In this document: piece after piece, positions 60,314 through 64,000 of the stretch
Position numbering within the stretch: position 1 is the first letter of the stretch
Layout of the letters: each line of letters begins with the position of its first letter
Assembly: GCF_002019765.1 (NCBI RefSeq)
Contig: NZ_KV917380.1
Coordinates: 9,454 to 73,453 of the forward strand
Source: Shouchella oshimensis
GTDB lineage: Bacteria > Bacillota > Bacilli > Bacillales > Bacillaceae_D
Direction of reading: 5' to 3'
DNA: 64,000 bases
The notes under the pieces: model-generated
Database searches by the model: none
Told to the model about the DNA's origin: nothing
The model's input: only the letters and a program-made list of their open reading frames with translations
Translations under genes and position numbers: made by a program

Positions 60314-61303
60314 CTAGCCCTCCTGTATCGTGAAAAGCAATCTTTCCATCACTAACTGTACGGCAACATTAGCACTAAGTTGGCTTTTTGCTTCCATCAC
60401 TTTAGCCAACGAAAGAGTAATGAGACGCTGTGATGTTGATAGGGACAACTCTTTATAGGAATCATAAAAATCACTATAAACAAGCTCCCCTTGCTTTCCA
60501 ACTCGTATATATAAAAGGTCTCGCAACCATAAAGTCATCATTTCAAGACCCATTTCCTGATGAATACGCTCTTTCATTAACGGCAACCACTTTTCGGCTA
60601 GCGTAATAATCGCTTGATCAGGTCTTGTGTATAACTCATGCATCAATTGTAACACTACACCTCTAGCTTGAAAAGACCAGTCGTCCTCTGTTAAACGTAA
60701 TGCCGCCTCTTTATTTTCTGTAAGTTCAGCTAAAAAGGAACTATGCTTTTGATCTATTCCACTCTCCATTAATTGCTTTACAATTTCTTCTTTAAGTGGA
60801 GGGTGAAACCGGATATGCTGTGTTCGACTTCTAATCGTTGGTAGCACATTTTTGGCTTGTTCAGTCAGAAGAATTGCTAATGTTTCGCCTTGCGGCTCTT
60901 CTAAAAACTTCAACAACGTATTAGCAGCCGTTCCTGTCATCTTATCTGCATTAGAGACAATGTACACTTTTTGTCGTGACTCCACTCCTCGATAAGAAAA
61001 TTCTTTTTGGAGGTAATCCACTTGTTCCCGTTTTATGGATTGTCCATCAGGCGCAATCTTATGTAAATCTGGATGGTTACCAGAGTCTATTCGCGTACAA
61101 TCTAAACATGTTAAACAAGGATTCGGCCCTTGCTTATTCTGGCAAATAAAACTTTTAGAAAGAAGAATAGCAAGGTCCATTGTTCCACTTCCAGCTTGTC
61201 CTTCAAACAAGTAAGCATGCGCGAGTCGTTGTTTTTTTATGCTCTCTACTAGCATAGGCACAACCTGTGGCTGTGCCTCTTTCCAATCGTTCCAATTATT
61301 CAT
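60314..61303 (-). CDS. holB: DNA polymerase III delta-prime subunit
   Basis: Clamp-loader subunit that loads the sliding clamp. AAA+ core with an AHAYLFEGQAGSG stretch, a zinc site with CLTCLDC (about 60-66), and SNADKMTGTAANTLLKFLEEP with the SRC-like region after. The loop that would hold a P-loop lysine reads GQAGSGTM: Lys is replaced, unlike B. subtilis (GKKGTGK), so ATP binding is unlikely. 329 residues from the ATG at 61303, with GGTGG upstream; a GTG at 61315 is in frame. Confidence 0.94.
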   Translation of the reverse strand: MNNWNDWKEAQPQVVPMLVESIKKQRLAHAYLFEGQAGSGTMDLAILLSKSFICQNKQGPNPCLTCLDCTRIDSGNHPDLHKIAPDGQSIKREQVDYLQKEFSYRGVESRQKVYIVSNADKMTGTAANTLLKFLEEPQGETLAILLTEQAKNVLPTIRSRTQHIRFHPPLKEEIVKQLMESGIDQKHSSFLAELTENKEAALRLTEDDWSFQARGVVLQLMHELYTRPDQAIITLAEKWLPLMKERIHQEMGLEMMTLWLRDLLYIRVGKQGELVYSDFYDSYKELSLSTSQRLITLSLAKVMEAKSQLSANVAVQLVMERLLFTIQEG

Positions 61304-61321
61304 TTCATCCACCACGATTAA

Positions 61322-62290
<969 letters not shown>

Positions 62291-62291
<1 letters not shown>

Positions 62292-63721
62292 TATTCTTCT
62301 CCTGATTTACGCTTAACTACTATTCCTCTATAGGGCTGAAATCCTTGGAAGGTAACCCCTGTAGAAAGGAACTGTTTCATTTGTTCTACGTGCTCCTCAG
62401 AAATCTTTTCCCCTTTTATAAGCAGAGGAATTCCTGGGGGATACGGAATAACGTCCGTAGCAGCTACTCGGCCAACAGCATCTTGTAGAGACAAAAGCTC
62501 AACGTTTTCTTTATTATCTTTGTTTCTTATTAATTCGGACAAACACCCCTTAGCTCCTGCTTCAACAGCATTTTTTTCTTTAAGGGGTGTTGATTCTATC
62601 GTAACATGATTTAACCGTTTCTGCGTATCTGGATGTAAACTAGATAGTCCTAAAATGAGCAAGGTAACGTTTGGGTCTGCCATTTCAGCATCGATCCCCA
62701 CTTGTTTTAAGGCAGTTAAAACACTCACTCCCGTACCACTATCTCTTGGCTTCACCATTAGTTTTAAAGGATCTTTAAAATGTGCTTCTTCTTCTACTAA
62801 CTCTATATCTGGATGAACGTCTATCCATTCACACAGTTTTTTCTGTGCTTCAAGAGCTTGACGATAAGCATGATGCCCTTGTTCTTCTAGAAATGCCCTT
62901 GCTCCATCTAATGAAGCAAGCAAGACGTAAGAAGGACTGCTTGATTGAAACATTTGTAGCGCATGTTTTACTCGTTTTTTGATAATTGGATCAATCGTGT
63001 TAGAAAAATGAAGCCAACCTGTCATCGTCAGTGCTGGTAGCATTTTATGAGCAGACTGTACAACAATATCTGCACCTAACTGTAGGGCCGATGGTGGGCT
63101 ATTTAAAGATTCATTGCCTACAACAAAATGGGCACCATGAGCTTCGTCAACTAACAGGAGTAGTCGATGATCCTTAGCAAAGCGAAACGTTTCACGATAG
63201 TCAATTACATTTCCCCAATAATTTGGGTACGTTAAGATCATTGCTTTCCCTTGGGGGTGTTGCTCGTACGCATGTTTTAGCACTTCATACGTGACACCTA
63301 ATGGGTGATTGGTTATGCTTGACCGACGGGACGACAAGAACACAACATTCGCTTTACATAACTCTAATGCGTGCATAATTGATTTATGACAGTCGCGCTC
63401 AACAAATACAGTGTCTCCTTCTTGCAGAACACCGTATATCATTGCCAAATTACCACTCGTTGAGCCACCCACTAGATAACTGGTTTCGCCAGCTCCATAA
63501 AATTCAGCACAAAGTTGCTGTGATTCAGCAATTGCACCCTTTGCATCATGTAGGTCATCAAGACCACTTAATTCAGTTACATCATAAGGCAATAACTGCT
63601 CAAATAAAGGAAGAAACGAATGCCAGTTGTGCCCATTTTTATGTCCAGGTACATGGAAGGACAATGGTTTTCGATTCATATGAGCTTTTATAACATCAAT
63701 AATGGGAGTACGCACACTCAT
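62291..63721 (-). CDS. yaaO: Orn/Lys/Arg decarboxylase-family protein (YaaO)
   Basis: PLP fold type I enzyme. The cofactor lysine is in [18 protein letters not shown], with the Asp/His pair in [12 protein letters not shown] upstream and [10 protein letters not shown] earlier. The C-terminal domain includes [13 protein letters not shown]. 476 residues, matching the short B. subtilis YaaO and SpeA. The substrate (Arg, Lys or Orn) is not decided. It begins the tmk operon here; yaaN and xpaC, next in B. subtilis, are absent. Confidence 0.9.
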
Positions 63722-63791
63722 GTGACAACCCCCTCTCTTGTTTTCCTACTATCTATTTTAACGAATTATGGTTTAGTCGTCACCTAAAAAA

Positions 63792-63812
63792 GACTTGTTT
63801 CAGTAACAAGTC
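63792..63812 (-). terminator. gin terminator
   Basis: GACTTGTT/AACAAGTC 8-bp stem, 5-nt loop, six T on the minus strand, 3 nt after the gin stop. Confidence 0.85.
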
Positions 63813-63815
63813 TCC

Positions 63816-64000
63816 TTAATAATGTTTCCATATTTCTTTAACCGCTTGAATGTAACGATCATATAAATAATGATTACTTTCTTCAACCATATTTCTCTCA
63901 CATCGATTGCAAATTTCTGTACGACCTAAACGTAATCCTTTATTGATAAGATCCCCACACACATGACACTCTTTATAAAGTTTAAATCGAATCGTTCGTT
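63816..64000 (-). CDS. gin: Gin (CsfB) anti-sigma G factor, partial
   Basis: The frame is open into the right edge; the start lies outside. The visible 60 C-terminal residues have two Cys pairs, CHVC and CNRC, 15 residues apart, followed by ERNMVEESNHYLYDRYIQAVKEIW. In B. subtilis Gin binds zinc and inhibits SigG and SigE. The position before yaaO supports this. It is too short to be found without reading into the edge. Confidence 0.85.
   Translation of the reverse strand, partial: RTIRFKLYKECHVCGDLINKGLRLGRTEICNRCERNMVEESNHYLYDRYIQAVKEIWKHY

Overview
This 64-kb window is a low-GC Bacillaceae chromosome segment close to the replication origin. It shows, in reverse orientation, the gene order known from Bacillus subtilis between gin/csfB and the rRNA operon after lysS. 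Nearly all genes lie on the minus strand. Because gin, yaaO and tmk sit nearer oriC than lysS in B. subtilis, oriC should lie beyond the right edge, and minus-strand genes would be read co-directionally with replication. Sporulation genes (spoIIE, spoVT, spoVG, fin, gin, sspF, yabG, yabP/yabQ) show an endospore former. The genus is not settled from this sequence; an alkaliphile-type Bacillaceae is only a guess.

Layout from left to right. 1-1945: 16S rRNA with flanking processing stem and tandem promoters. 1946-9600: lysS, a small XRE regulator, the folate operon (folK, folB, folP, pabC, pabA, pabB) and cysK. 9603-19603: hslO, coaX, ftsH, hprT, tilS, a kinase/VWA pair and spoIIE. 19895-21907: tRNA-Met, yabR, divIC, yabQ, yabP. 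22010-25445: an insertion relative to B. subtilis (unknown gene, Fur-box ferredoxin-NADP reductase, 2-hydroxyacid dehydrogenase, HAD phosphatase). 25445-28768: rlbA, yabN/mazG, yabM. 28947-31323: a second insertion (Yip1, MurG-like glycosyltransferase, Yip1). 31418-48541: the conserved spoVT to tatD block. 48682-51421: a general-stress Usp protein, a nested palindromic element and an ABC-F ATPase with a leader ORF and attenuator. 51590-56672: metG with a T-box, then a HerA-NurA pair absent from this place in B. subtilis. 56904-64000: abrB, rsmI, yazA, trmN6, yabA, ricT, holB, darA, tmk, yaaO and partial gin.

Regulatory DNA is unusually readable. There are SigA promoters (rrn, cysK, tRNA-Met, veg, yabE, metG, abrB), Spo0A-type sites (spoIIE with a 21-bp spacer; abrB), SigH- (spoVG), SigG- (spoVT) and SigK-like (yabG) promoters, and SigB-like promoters at a new 27-codon ORF, at the Usp gene and more weakly at ctc. 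There is also a perfect WalR-type box at yabE and a Fur box. The most interesting non-canonical parts are the leader/attenuator upstream of the ABC-F gene, the SigB-like small ORF between ispE and sspF, the operator-like palindrome filling the promoter of the unknown gene at 22010, and the HerA-NurA and MurG/Yip1 insertions. dusB and yaaR, present in the B. subtilis order, are missing here.
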